This document shows, piece after piece, positions 45,595 through 54,595 of a stretch of 64,000 bases of DNA. Within the stretch, counting starts at the first letter, position 1; every line of letters begins with the position of its first letter. The notes beneath the pieces are model-generated. The model did no database searches and had not been told where the DNA came from. It worked only from the letters and a program-made list of their open reading frames with translations. Source of the stretch: Flavobacterium turcicum (GTDB lineage: Bacteria; Bacteroidota; Bacteroidia; Flavobacteriales; Flavobacteriaceae); assembly GCF_011365745.1 (NCBI RefSeq), contig NZ_JAAOBY010000007.1, forward strand, positions 1 through 64,000, read 5' to 3'. Position numbers and translations under genes: made by a program.

Positions 45595-45897
45595 TTAAAG
45601 AAAGAATGAACGCAAAATAGTAGCCGCAACAATCAAGAAGATACAGGCACCGAACCAGCTTGCTGCAGTCTTGCTTGTATCGGGGTCTCCGCTACTGAAC
45701 TTGCCGTACACTTTAACCCCTCCAATGAGACCTACCACGGCTCCAATAGCATAGATGAGTTGTGTGGCAGGATCGAAATAGGACGTAACCATTTGAGTGG
45801 CTTCAGTGATACCAGCTGAACCGTCTCCCTGTGCCATCGCACTAATTGTTGATAGTACAGCCAATACCAACACTACTTTTTTAACTTGATTTCCCAT
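45595..45897 (-). CDS. traE: Conjugal transfer protein TraE (DUF4134, VirB2-like)
   Basis: The 100-residue protein has a signal peptide and two membrane segments, and contains YAIGAVVGLIGGVKVYGKF and the GDPDTSKTAASWFGACIF segment. This is the pilin-like first gene of the operon. A near-match -7 element (GATATTTG, minus strand at 45949-45956) lies about 55 bp upstream and could start the tra operon. Confidence 0.92.
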   Translation of the reverse strand: MGNQVKKVVLVLAVLSTISAMAQGDGSAGITEATQMVTSYFDPATQLIYAIGAVVGLIGGVKVYGKFSSGDPDTSKTAASWFGACIFLIVAATILRSFFL

Positions 45898-46576
45898 GAT
45901 TTGAATATTTTATTATTCTGTATTCCTACGCTTTGCAGGATTTATGGACAAATATCTTTTGCAATCGGTAAGATTATTACAAAGTGGCAGTTAAGGGAAT
46001 TGTTTGACCTTAGGTAGCAGTGATAATAAATGTGTTGCAGTACTTACTATAGAAGTTGAGAAAATCCGAAACATTTTAGACTAATCGAATTTAAACATTG
46101 AAAATTATTCAACTTATATTACGACTGAATTCAACGATAGTATAACCGTAGAAATGAACAAGGACAAATTTTACTCTCAAAAATAAAACGAGAGTAAATT
46201 TTTAATCTATTTACTCTCTTAGAAAATACATTAGCATTCATTTCCATTTTTAAGATTGATTTATCTAGCGGATTAAAGCCAAATACAAAATTAAAGGAGG
46301 GGAAGACATATTTTTACAACTCAAAAATTTTTAACTGCCAATACTTATCCCTGTAAAATTTCCATTTTTTTAATGTTAAAAAAAGAGCCCAACTACATAG
46401 TAATTTGTACTATTCTTATCCCATATTCGGTTACACCACTTATTCTCAGTAAAGACACTAATAAAATCAATGCACAAAATGATACTTTAATTTGTCTTTT
46501 TTTTCTCATTAACTGAAGTTTATTTATTTATAACAATAAGATGTTATATTTGCTTAGGCAACATAAATTTCGCTCT
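45898..46576. other. Divergent gap between traE and the YobI-like gene
   Basis: The 679-bp gap is AT-rich and has no supportable gene. It must hold the tra operon promoter (minus) and the promoter of the YobI-like gene (plus, 46545-46552). At 46166-46218 it has an imperfect inverted repeat (AAATTTTACTCTC with GAGAGTAAATTTT) and a third TTACTCTC copy, which could bind a regulator. The rest shows nothing I can name. Confidence 0.6.
46545..46552 (+). promoter_or_regulatory. -7 element (TATATTTG) for the YobI-like gene
   Basis: This perfect TAnnTTTG element overlaps the first codons of the longer open frame. Translation must therefore begin later, and the ATG at 46577 (MKNYLHN) is the best choice. 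Confidence 0.55.
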
Positions 46577-48334
46577 ATGAAAAATTATCTACATAATCTA
46601 TTTGCATCTAAAAAGGAAGAAGTTAAGAAGCCGAATACTTTAACTAGTTCGCTTGCTCCAAAGGTTTTAACAAATGTCTTAGATATCGAAAAGATTCAGC
46701 CTTATTTAGATAAACTAAATGAAACAATAGATACAAAGGGTATTAATAATATTGCACTCACTGGTGGATACGGCTCGGGAAAGAGTACAATAATTGGAAC
46801 ATTTAAAGAGCTAAATCCTAAATACAAATTCTTAAATATTTCATTAGCTTCTTTTAATAAAAAAAAGAGTGATGATACGTTAACAGTAGCTGAGAAAAAA
46901 GAACATAAAGAAGAATTAGAAAGGTTATTAGAAGTTAGTATTTTACAACAAATATTCTATCACGTTAAACCAGAAGAAATTCCTGAATCTCGTTTTAAAA
47001 GAATTATTAATATTCCTGATTGGAAAATTTGGAGTATATCAATCGGTTTTATTTTGTGGATTTCAAGTTCTGTTTTACTATTAAAATACGATTATTTAGA
47101 TAAAATTAGTCCAGAAAATTGGAGTACTAAAGATAGTTTTGACTGGTTTGCTCTATTCGTATTTGTAATAGCATTTATAGGTTTAGGTTTATTATCAAAA
47201 TTAATTATAAAATTATTCAGTAACTCCAAAATCAATAAAGTAAACATAAAAGGAGAATTAGAATTAGGGGATAATGTAAATAAATCAGTTTTTAATGAAC
47301 ATTTAGAGGAAATTTTATATTTTTTTGAAGTAACTGGGTATAATGTAGTTTTGATTGAAGATTTAGATAGATTTGATAGTACTGATATATTTACAAAACT
47401 TAGAGAAATTAATATACTATTGAATAATTCAAAACTCATAGAAAGAGAAATCAATTTTGTTTATGCCGTTGGGGATGATTTATTTGATGATAAAAAGGAA
47501 AGAGTAAAATTCTTTGAATACATAATTCCTGTTATTCCTTTTATTAATTCATCAAACGCTGATGAACAGTTAAGAACATTAATTAAGGAATCTGGATTAG
47601 AGGAAAGTATATTTACCAAAGAATTTATATCCGATGTAACTACTTTTATTGATGATATTGACATGCGTTTACTTACAAATATATTCCACGAATTTGTAAT
47701 CTATAGAAAAACGTTAAAGCCTGAATTCATTACGAAAAATGATGAGTTATTTGCGATGATAACTTATAAAAATATTGACCCCAAAGACTTTACGATGCTC
47801 AACAAAAAAGAAGGGAAGTTATATGAGTTAATCAAAAATAAGAGAAGTTACATAAAGAAATTCATCAATAAAATAGATGCTGAAATTGAACTTAAGAAAT
47901 CTCAAATAGAAGATATTGAAAATCACTCACCAAGAGATATTACGGAATTAAGGGCAGTATATATAAATGAAGTTTTATCAAAACTTCCTGCAAGAACTGC
48001 ATTATATAATATTAAAATTGATGAATTATTAGAAGATAATGGTTTTGAAAACCTATTAACTGAAAATATCTTTTATACTAATTACAATCATTATAATGGA
48101 ACTTTATATTCAGAATCAGGTAATACAAAATTAAAATATATTTTTTCAGAAATTGAAAAAAATGTCAATCCAAATTACACTTATCAGCAAAGAGTTAAAC
48201 TAATCGAATCAAAGCACAACAATAGAGTTGATTTGTTGAAGAGGGAAATTGATAAATTGAAAACAAAGAAATCAGAAATCGAAAATTGGGATTTAAAAAA
48301 ATATTCCATGAAGTTGATATTAACGAATACCTAA
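46577..48334 (+). CDS. YobI-like membrane P-loop NTPase, N-terminal part
   Basis: Walker A GGYGSGKS lies at residues 63-70 from the ATG at 46577. Two membrane segments follow (about residues 145-165 and 190-215), as in YobI/KAP-type NTPases, and the Walker B region reads NVVLIEDLDRFDSTDIF. In Bacillus the related YobI is about 1200 residues long. This frame ends shortly after an A-run and the homologous continuation lies in the -1 frame (48286-50247). The join would give about 1223 residues. Base composition is markedly AT-richer than the tra genes, which suggests separate acquisition. A defence role is plausible but unproven. Confidence 0.75.
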   Translation: MKNYLHNLFASKKEEVKKPNTLTSSLAPKVLTNVLDIEKIQPYLDKLNETIDTKGINNIALTGGYGSGKSTIIGTFKELNPKYKFLNISLASFNKKKSDDTLTVAEKKEHKEELERLLEVSILQQIFYHVKPEEIPESRFKRIINIPDWKIWSISIGFILWISSSVLLLKYDYLDKISPENWSTKDSFDWFALFVFVIAFIGLGLLSKLIIKLFSNSKINKVNIKGELELGDNVNKSVFNEHLEEILYFFEVTGYNVVLIEDLDRFDSTDIFTKLREINILLNNSKLIEREINFVYAVGDDLFDDKKERVKFFEYIIPVIPFINSSNADEQLRTLIKESGLEESIFTKEFISDVTTFIDDIDMRLLTNIFHEFVIYRKTLKPEFITKNDELFAMITYKNIDPKDFTMLNKKEGKLYELIKNKRSYIKKFINKIDAEIELKKSQIEDIENHSPRDITELRAVYINEVLSKLPARTALYNIKIDELLEDNGFENLLTENIFYTNYNHYNGTLYSESGNTKLKYIFSEIEKNVNPNYTYQQRVKLIESKHNNRVDLLKREIDKLKTKKSEIENWDLKKYSMKLILTNT

Positions 48335-50247
48335 ACGGTTTTTCGAATAATGGTTTATTGAGGAATTTTATTTTGAATGGTTATATCAATGAAAACTACA
48401 ACGACTATATCTCTTTATTTCACGAAGTATCAATAACAAAAGATGATTTGTATTTCAGAAGAAATGTTATGAGTGGAAACTCTACAGAATTCAGTTTTAA
48501 ATTATATAAAATTGAAAATTTAGTTGAGAAAATCGATGGGAAGTATTTTGACAGAGAAACAATATTAAACTTTGATTTATTAGATTATTTAGGAAACAAC
48601 TACAATACATATTCCAACAAATATGATTCAATAATTCGATTGTTAAGTAACGAAAAAGAAAAGTCAATACAGTTTGTAGATGAATACATTAAAAATGAAG
48701 ATAGACCAATTGAAATTTTCATTGAAAAATTGGTAGAGAATTGGACAGATTTTTGGGACTTTATTTATTCGCAAAGTAAGTATAGTGAGGATAGGGTAAC
48801 TAAATACCTAGATCTTATCATTAGGTTTTCAAAAAATGAAACAATTTTGAAAAGTCAAAACAAAGACTCATTAAGAACTGAAATTGGAGAAAGATCAAAC
48901 TTTCTTTCATTAATTAAAAATTCAAGTGAAACCGATTATTATGATAAAATAACCCAACTCCTAAAGGAACTAGATGTTGAATTTGAAAAATTAGATAATC
49001 CAAGTGAAGTAACAGAAGAATTGTTTGAGTATGTGTATAAGAATAACCTTTACTCAATAAACAAAGATAATCTTTTACAAATGTTCTTATTATTTGGAAA
49101 GGAAAGTAAAAAAGAAGATTTCATTCGTTCTAATTATTCTACAATACTAAAATCAGACTGTGAACCATTAATTTCATACGTTGGTTTAAATATTGCTATT
49201 TATATTGAAAATGTATATTTGAAGATAGAAGAAAATAAAATTGAAGAAGAGGAGAATTTAATTAAACTCTTAAATCATAGCATAGAATTAAGTAAAAATT
49301 TAAAAATCAAAATAATAAAAAAAACTGAAACTAAAATTTCTGATTTAAAGAAAATCAGCGATATAGAAATCAAATCACAACTATTATTAAATAACAAAGT
49401 AATTCCAAAATGGTATAACTTATTAGATTATTACACTTCATCTGAAGACACAATAAACGAAAATCTAATTCAGTTTTTAGAGTTTGAAAATGTTAATACA
49501 GAATTATCAAAAGTTAAGTTATTAAAAGAGAATGAAAAATTCGAAGGAAGTCTTTTATTGCGTAATGACATTACTGATGACACTTATCGAAAAATATTAA
49601 AAAGTATTTATTTTAGATATAATAAATTAGGATTTGAAAATTTGAATGAAGACAAGATAGTTGTTTTAACTAATATGATTCTTACTACAACTAAAGCAAA
49701 TTACGATTTATTAAGGGAACATTTTCCAAATCATCACATAACATTAATTGAAAAAAATTTCAACAAATTCTATGAAAAATTTGAAGATTTTGAAATTGAT
49801 AAAGATGATATTGTAATGCTACTTAAATCTGATAAAATTACAATTGAAAATAGATTTAAGTTTATCTCTAAATTAGATGAACAAACAATTTTTGAGCATA
49901 AAAATATTGCAAAGAAAGTTGGAGAAATTATCATTAGTAAATCTGTAAAAATTGAATTTGATTTCAATACAATTGAAAACATCGTACAAAGTTTAGATTC
50001 TACTGAAAATAAAACTCGGTTAATTAATATGTATTTTGCTGAATTTAGTAATGAAAACATTATTTCTTTGGTAAAAGGTATTGGACATTATCATAGTGAA
50101 TTATTTTTAAAACAGCATAAACCAGTTTTTATTGATAATATTTTCAATAGAGAATTGTTAACTAAATTAAAATCAAAAGGATTAATAAAAGATTTTGGTA
50201 TTTACTCAAAAGATGAAACTAAAATAAGAGCTATAGCAAATTATTAA
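48286..50247 (+). CDS. YobI-like NTPase, C-terminal part in the -1 frame
   Basis: The 653-residue frame starts inside the previous one and has no natural N-terminus. Its first residues after the overlap, IFHEVDINEYLNGF, continue the first frame naturally if one base is re-read at the A-run. It is rich in Lys, Asn, Ile and Glu, is helical throughout and lacks motifs I recognise. Read with the N-terminal part it matches the size of full YobI-type proteins. Confidence 0.7.
   Translation: MGFKKIFHEVDINEYLNGFSNNGLLRNFILNGYINENYNDYISLFHEVSITKDDLYFRRNVMSGNSTEFSFKLYKIENLVEKIDGKYFDRETILNFDLLDYLGNNYNTYSNKYDSIIRLLSNEKEKSIQFVDEYIKNEDRPIEIFIEKLVENWTDFWDFIYSQSKYSEDRVTKYLDLIIRFSKNETILKSQNKDSLRTEIGERSNFLSLIKNSSETDYYDKITQLLKELDVEFEKLDNPSEVTEELFEYVYKNNLYSINKDNLLQMFLLFGKESKKEDFIRSNYSTILKSDCEPLISYVGLNIAIYIENVYLKIEENKIEEEENLIKLLNHSIELSKNLKIKIIKKTETKISDLKKISDIEIKSQLLLNNKVIPKWYNLLDYYTSSEDTINENLIQFLEFENVNTELSKVKLLKENEKFEGSLLLRNDITDDTYRKILKSIYFRYNKLGFENLNEDKIVVLTNMILTTTKANYDLLREHFPNHHITLIEKNFNKFYEKFEDFEIDKDDIVMLLKSDKITIENRFKFISKLDEQTIFEHKNIAKKVGEIIISKSVKIEFDFNTIENIVQSLDSTENKTRLINMYFAEFSNENIISLVKGIGHYHSELFLKQHKPVFIDNIFNRELLTKLKSKGLIKDFGIYSKDETKIRAIANY
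48295..48301 (+). other. A AAA AAA slippery heptamer at the frame junction
   Basis: The zero frame reads TTA AAA AAA TAT, so the heptamer is in the right phase for -1 slippage, which gives AAA AAA ATA. The stop of the zero frame is 30 bases further on. It is either a programmed signal or a one-base deletion in a run of eight A residues. Confidence 0.55.
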
Positions 50248-50281
50248 AGTAATTAACTTTCTTAACAAATATTTAGGTAGC

Positions 50282-50914
50282 CTACACAAACTCCCCAATA
50301 TCAAAATCCTCAAAATCATTTTTCCGCAAAAAGAAAGAACCGGCATCTGTTTCAGAAAAAAGGCTCCCGTCTAATAGCTCAGCTATTTTACGGGAAGCAC
50401 TTTCCATAGAATTCTCCAGTAAGGTGAATAATTCGGTTCCTTGTATTTTCTGAACTATAGCAACTGCTGTTTCCTTTTGAGATGGCTCCAATTTTTCTTT
50501 TTGCAGCAGCATCCCCACGGAGCTTAGTTCTTCAAAGGTAACCCCTTGGGCAAAACCGTTATCCCCACTAGATATTCCATACCTGTTCCATTCTTCTTCC
50601 TCTTCCTCCAAATCAGCTATATTTCCAAAAACTTTGTCCAGTTCTTCCTGTGGAATTTGTATATCGACATCTTCCTCGTCGATTTCAATATCAAAATTAT
50701 CCGTTTCTTGCTCCTGGTTTTTATTTTGTCTTTCAGTGGCACTTATTGGCACTGAAAGACTTCTCATCGGTTTGGGCTGCCCCATGATATCGGGCAGGTT
50801 CGGATTAGTTTTTTCCTGTATTGGTTTTTGCTCCTCCCCTTTCCTGATGACAATCTTATCCTCCAACAACAGCCCAATAACAATCAGTAGGCATATAACG
50901 ATTACTGTTTCCAT
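50282..50914 (-). CDS. Conjugation protein TraD-like (acidic, one membrane segment)
   Basis: The 210-residue protein starts with a short membrane anchor (VIVICLLIVIGLLL) and continues as a highly acidic domain (about residues 72-110, many Glu/Asp). The pattern EELSSVGMLLQKEKLEPSQK followed by QGTELFTLLENSMESAS is like the TraD-type proteins that follow traA and traB in Bacteroidetes ICEs. Its function is unknown. It is separated from the traB-type gene by 2 bp. Confidence 0.75.
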   Translation of the reverse strand: METVIVICLLIVIGLLLEDKIVIRKGEEQKPIQEKTNPNLPDIMGQPKPMRSLSVPISATERQNKNQEQETDNFDIEIDEEDVDIQIPQEELDKVFGNIADLEEEEEEWNRYGISSGDNGFAQGVTFEELSSVGMLLQKEKLEPSQKETAVAIVQKIQGTELFTLLENSMESASRKIAELLDGSLFSETDAGSFFLRKNDFEDFDIGEFV

Positions 50915-50916
50915 AA

Positions 50917-51333
50917 TTATAAAATAGGTTTGTATTTATCATTGAAACTTGTGGTAATCTGCTCGCCGAACTCCTGAAAATGATATTCGAGAAGATTGTC
51001 TAAGTAGGCGTAAATGGTTATCTTATCTTCGCCTATTACCTGTACGATCCGAGACAGTTTCTCATGGAAATCCGGTCGAATATATACCGTTTTGCCATCA
51101 CGGGCATTGGTACCAGGTCTTTTGAAAAATATACTTTCGTAATCCTGTTCATTTACTTTTTTGGTTCTATTACGTTCCTTCAGTAAAGGTTTTTCCTGTA
51201 ACGGTTTCATAGGAGCTTCGGGTTCTTCCGGCGGAAGTTGCAACCCTTCCTTTTTTACTCCATCTACCATTAAATTCATCATTAGCTCTTCGTTGATTTC
51301 AGGAATAGCTTTTTTCTTATTGTCTTTTTCCAT
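50917..51333 (-). CDS. Conjugation protein TraB-like (DUF3408)
   Basis: The 138-residue protein has a charged N-terminal part and a C-terminal RHH-like DUF3408 domain (GKTVYIRPDFHEKLSRIVQV, then YLDNLLEYHFQEF). Such proteins accompany ParA in these elements and may bind DNA. It starts 4 bp from the traA-type gene. Confidence 0.87.
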   Translation of the reverse strand: MEKDNKKKAIPEINEELMMNLMVDGVKKEGLQLPPEEPEAPMKPLQEKPLLKERNRTKKVNEQDYESIFFKRPGTNARDGKTVYIRPDFHEKLSRIVQVIGEDKITIYAYLDNLLEYHFQEFGEQITTSFNDKYKPIL

Positions 51334-51337
51334 ACTA

Positions 51338-52105
51338 TTATAATTGAACGATTCTTAAAAATTCCGTCATAAACTGGTCTAAGCGGCAAGCTTTCATCAA
51401 ACGTTCATCGGGAGGCATTAAAGTTGAACGAAAAACGGTCTTGGCACCGGCTTCGCTCTCCTTGCGGAAACGTGTGCTGTTCATGATAAGGCATTGCATC
51501 AGACTTAATCCCAACTCATCAATAAATTTATTATAAACATCATACAAGGGCGAGCGTTCACGACCATCTACCTGATTCCAAAACAGGTTAATGGTTACAA
51601 TGGAGGTTTCTCCTTTTTTCATAATAACATCCTTCATCAGCTGGGTAAAAATGAGCGTACTTTCCATAACTACACGATCTGCTATGATAGGTGTGAAAAT
51701 ATGGTGCATCCCCGCCAGAGCTTTCAAAATACCGGGAGTGTTTACTGTACCCGGAAGATCAAAAAAGATAAAATCAACCGGAAAAGAAATGGATTCTAAA
51801 AAATCATGCGCAGCTTCCAGTACACCTTCAGCTTTATGTTGAATGATTGGATAAGCTTTTTTGTTAATGGTTGTAAATTGTTTGAATGCCACCCTTTTTA
51901 AAAATTCATTTTCCATCACCATAGCCAAATCACGGGTCTTCATTTTCATTAAACTATGTTGTGGAAAATCGGCATCGAATACGGCTACATTGTAGCCCAA
52001 GCGATAATGTAGCGTACTGGCCACAAGTGCCGTAAAGGTGGTTTTGCCTACACCTCCCTTTTGGGAAGAAAAAGCAATGAATACTGTTTTGTGTTCTGTT
52101 TTCAT
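51338..52105 (-). CDS. ParA family ATPase (TraA)
   Basis: The 255-residue protein has the deviant Walker A KGGVGKTTF at the N-terminus and the FIFFDLPGTVNTPG Walker B/switch region, both typical of ParA. It probably helps maintain the excised element or positions the transfer apparatus. It begins the traA-traB-traD operon. A 720-bp gap with dense CATA words lies upstream. Confidence 0.93.
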   Translation of the reverse strand: MKTEHKTVFIAFSSQKGGVGKTTFTALVASTLHYRLGYNVAVFDADFPQHSLMKMKTRDLAMVMENEFLKRVAFKQFTTINKKAYPIIQHKAEGVLEAAHDFLESISFPVDFIFFDLPGTVNTPGILKALAGMHHIFTPIIADRVVMESTLIFTQLMKDVIMKKGETSIVTINLFWNQVDGRERSPLYDVYNKFIDELGLSLMQCLIMNSTRFRKESEAGAKTVFRSTLMPPDERLMKACRLDQFMTEFLRIVQL

Positions 52106-52709
52106 TTTTAACTGTATTTAATTATTTACTTATATCGTTGCGTTGGTAGATACTTATCTGCTATTGCCTATACGTATGCAGTTTTGTAGAAAGCTATGTG
52201 GTCATTTAAACAGGTATTGCTCTGCTTAAATACTAACATATGTACCTCTATTTTTAGGCAGCTATACATATAGGTTTGTATCATCAGACCAAGTTATATG
52301 CAAACCCAAGTCTGTAAATATGCACATATACAACTATATGATTTCATATCCTCAACTGCATCTATCCACATCCGTACGCTTGTACATACACAAGTGACTA
52401 CATACATAATTAAGGAACTACATACCAACATAGTTATCTGTTTACATCCGCTTGCAGGTACAAAGAAATGCAGATATATACGTCCTTATTCTAAGGTGGA
52501 ACGAATTGGCGTTCATTGGCACTGTTTGGCACTGCAACACAGCTCAATGCTCTACTGAAGAGGAGTTTACTTTGTAAAGTGATTTTTATTAACGGACTTA
52601 TGCAAAAATATTATGAAATATCAAGTAAGAAAGTGAACGGCCCGAAGCCGTTTATCCCTGCTTTATTTAATCCGTCCCGAAGGGCGGATTTTTGTGTTCA
52701 CCAGAACAC

Positions 52710-52773
52710 GGCAAGTTGTGTTTTGAGGCACTCGAAACTGAGTTCGTGCCTCAAAACAACTTGCCCTGCTGGG
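52710..52773 (+). other. oriT: Candidate origin of transfer (oriT)
   Basis: The left arm GGCAAGTTGTGTTTTGAGGC... (52710-52731) pairs with 52746-52765 (GTGCCTCAAAACAACTTGCC), with a 2-base bulge on the left. Directly after the right arm comes CCCTGCTGGGGG, which resembles the YATCCTG|Y nick sequence of MOBP relaxases. It lies 53 bp before the mobA gene, the expected place. The nick is inferred. Confidence 0.7.
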
Positions 52774-52777
52774 GGCT

Positions 52778-52804
52778 GAAAAGCCTTCCGAAGTCAGGCT
52801 TTTT
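52778..52804. terminator. Hairpin after oriT
   Basis: AAAAGCC and GGCTTTT with an 11-base loop are followed by more T residues. It may block transcription through oriT. A smaller hairpin (AATCCGTCC with GGCGGATT) precedes oriT near 52669-52690. Confidence 0.5.
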
Positions 52805-52825
52805 ACTAAAGTTAAAAATGGATTA

Positions 52826-53260
52826 ATGATGAACGAAAACAGTAACAGAAAACAGAATAAAGGCGGACGGACGCCCAAGAGCAATCCGAGTATTCACCGC
52901 CACGTTTTTCGCCTTACGGACGAAGAAAATGCGAAATTATTATCGCTTTTTGAAGCATCGGGAATGGTCAATAAAGCAAAATTTATCATTTCCGTATTGT
53001 TTGGAAGAGAGATTAAAACGGTCAAAATAGACAAAGCTGTGTTAGATTTTTATATGAGGTTAACCTCTTTTCACAGTCAGTTCCGTTCCATTGGCGTTAA
53101 TTATAATCAGGTCGTAAAGCTGTTGTACCGCAATTTTTCGGAGAAAAAAGCAGCAGCTTATCTCTACAAATTAGAAAAACAAACGGCTGAAATGGCAGTA
53201 TTATGTCAAAAAATTATTCAGCTCACAGAAGAGTTTGAAGCAAATCATTTGAAAAAATAG
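52826..53260 (+). CDS. mobA: Mobilisation accessory protein MobA (relaxosome, RHH type)
   Basis: The 144-residue protein has an N-terminal basic arm (NRKQNKGGRTPKSNPS), an RHH-like segment (HVFRLTDEENAKLLSLFEAS) and a helical rest. It is the accessory protein that binds oriT and assists the relaxase. Both 52826 and 52829 are ATG codons; either can be the start. It is followed by the relaxase 7 bp downstream. Confidence 0.85.
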   Translation: MMNENSNRKQNKGGRTPKSNPSIHRHVFRLTDEENAKLLSLFEASGMVNKAKFIISVLFGREIKTVKIDKAVLDFYMRLTSFHSQFRSIGVNYNQVVKLLYRNFSEKKAAAYLYKLEKQTAEMAVLCQKIIQLTEEFEANHLKK

Positions 53261-53267
53261 TGTTGAA

Positions 53268-54569
53268 ATGATAGCAAAAATCGGAAGAGGGAGCAATTTA
53301 TACGGAGCTTTGGCATACAATCAGCTCAAAGTGGAGAAAGAAAACGGGCAAATTCTGTTTGCCAATAGAATAATTGAAACACCTAATGCGCAGTATTCCA
53401 TTGCTCAATTGACCCAATCTTTCGAACCTTATCTGATAGCCAACCGCAATACTGAAAAACCAATTTTACATATTTCACTCAATCCTGACCCGAAGGATAA
53501 TGTAAGTGATAAAAAGTTCAAACTGATGGCTCAGGATTATATGCAGGAGCTGGGTTATGGGGAACAGCCTTTTGTAGTATTCAAGCACACGGATATTGAC
53601 CGTACCCATATTCATATTGTATCGGTTTGTGTGGATGAAGAAGGCAAAAAGATTTCGGATAAGTTTGAAAAAAGAAGGTCTATGAAGGTATGCCGTGAAC
53701 TCGAAAACAAATATGGATTACTATCGGCTACGGAGAAAGGACATCGGCAGAATGACAAGATTTTTCGTCCTGTTAATTACCAAACAGGAGATATAAAAAG
53801 CCAGATTGCTTCGGTTGTCCGGTATCTGCCTAAGTATTATAAATTCCAGACGTTGGGGGAATATAATGCTTTGCTTTCCCTGTTCAATATTACCACTGAA
53901 AAAATAGAAGGCGAACTGCAAGGAAAAATCAAGCAAGGCTTATTATACTTTCCTTTAAATGAAAAAGGAGAAAAAGCTGGGCATCCACTCAAGGCTTCCC
54001 TATTCGGTAAAAATGCTGGGCTTTCGGCTTTGGAATTACATTTTGCAAAAAGCAAAGAGGCTTTGAAAGACCACCCGACAAAGCCAACCATTAAAGCTAC
54101 TGTTACCATTGCCCTGCAATCAACAAGTGATGAGCAGGCTTTTAAAAAGCGATTAGGCGAACAGGGCATTAACGTAGTGGTACGGAGAAATGACAAAGGG
54201 CGTATTTACGGAATAACTTTTATAGACCATAATTCTAAAGCAATTTGGAACGGATCCCGATTGGGAAAGGAATTTTCTGCCAATACCTTTAATGATTATT
54301 GGAACCATAATATCAAACCGGAAATAAAAAGGCTTAACGAACCTCATCCAAAAATATCTCAGCACAACGCAATGAAAGATCCACCAGCCGAAAAGCCCCA
54401 TGAATTATTCGATTTCCTAAACAAAGAAATCACCGCTTCCAGCACAAATGAAACTAGTATGATGGAAAGTTTTGGAGGACTGTTGCCTGAGGCACAAGGA
54501 GAAGATTACGAAGAACAGGACTTTACCAATAAAATGAAGAAGAAAAGAAGACGTAAGAGAGGTAAGTAG
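53268..54569 (+). CDS. mobB: Relaxase MobB (MOBP family)
   Basis: The relaxase motif is visible as HTDIDRTHIH at residues 107-116 (His107, His114, His116), and the catalytic tyrosine is probably Tyr12 or Tyr17 (LYGALAYNQ). It nicks oriT and stays bound to the 5' end. The C-terminus is basic (KMKKKRRRKRGK). The length of 433 residues is normal. It is operonic with mobA and ends before a minus-strand gene. Confidence 0.93.
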   Translation: MIAKIGRGSNLYGALAYNQLKVEKENGQILFANRIIETPNAQYSIAQLTQSFEPYLIANRNTEKPILHISLNPDPKDNVSDKKFKLMAQDYMQELGYGEQPFVVFKHTDIDRTHIHIVSVCVDEEGKKISDKFEKRRSMKVCRELENKYGLLSATEKGHRQNDKIFRPVNYQTGDIKSQIASVVRYLPKYYKFQTLGEYNALLSLFNITTEKIEGELQGKIKQGLLYFPLNEKGEKAGHPLKASLFGKNAGLSALELHFAKSKEALKDHPTKPTIKATVTIALQSTSDEQAFKKRLGEQGINVVVRRNDKGRIYGITFIDHNSKAIWNGSRLGKEFSANTFNDYWNHNIKPEIKRLNEPHPKISQHNAMKDPPAEKPHELFDFLNKEITASSTNETSMMESFGGLLPEAQGEDYEEQDFTNKMKKKRRRKRGK

Positions 54570-54595
54570 GTTTTACGTTTATTATGAATTCCTTA

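Larger units (their letters stand above)
52106..52825. other. Gap upstream of parA and mobA, CATA-rich, containing the oriT candidate
   Basis: The left part (52130-52460) is dense in ACATA, TATGTA and CATAC words and has no open frame worth naming. It is a plausible ParA partner site or operator region. Two TTGGCACTG copies stand at 52516 and 52526. The right part (52670-52803) has successive hairpins around the oriT candidate. Confidence 0.55.

Noticed and set aside
46541..46576. Upstream extension of the YobI-like gene
   Set aside because: The -7 element lies inside it, so it cannot be translated from that promoter.
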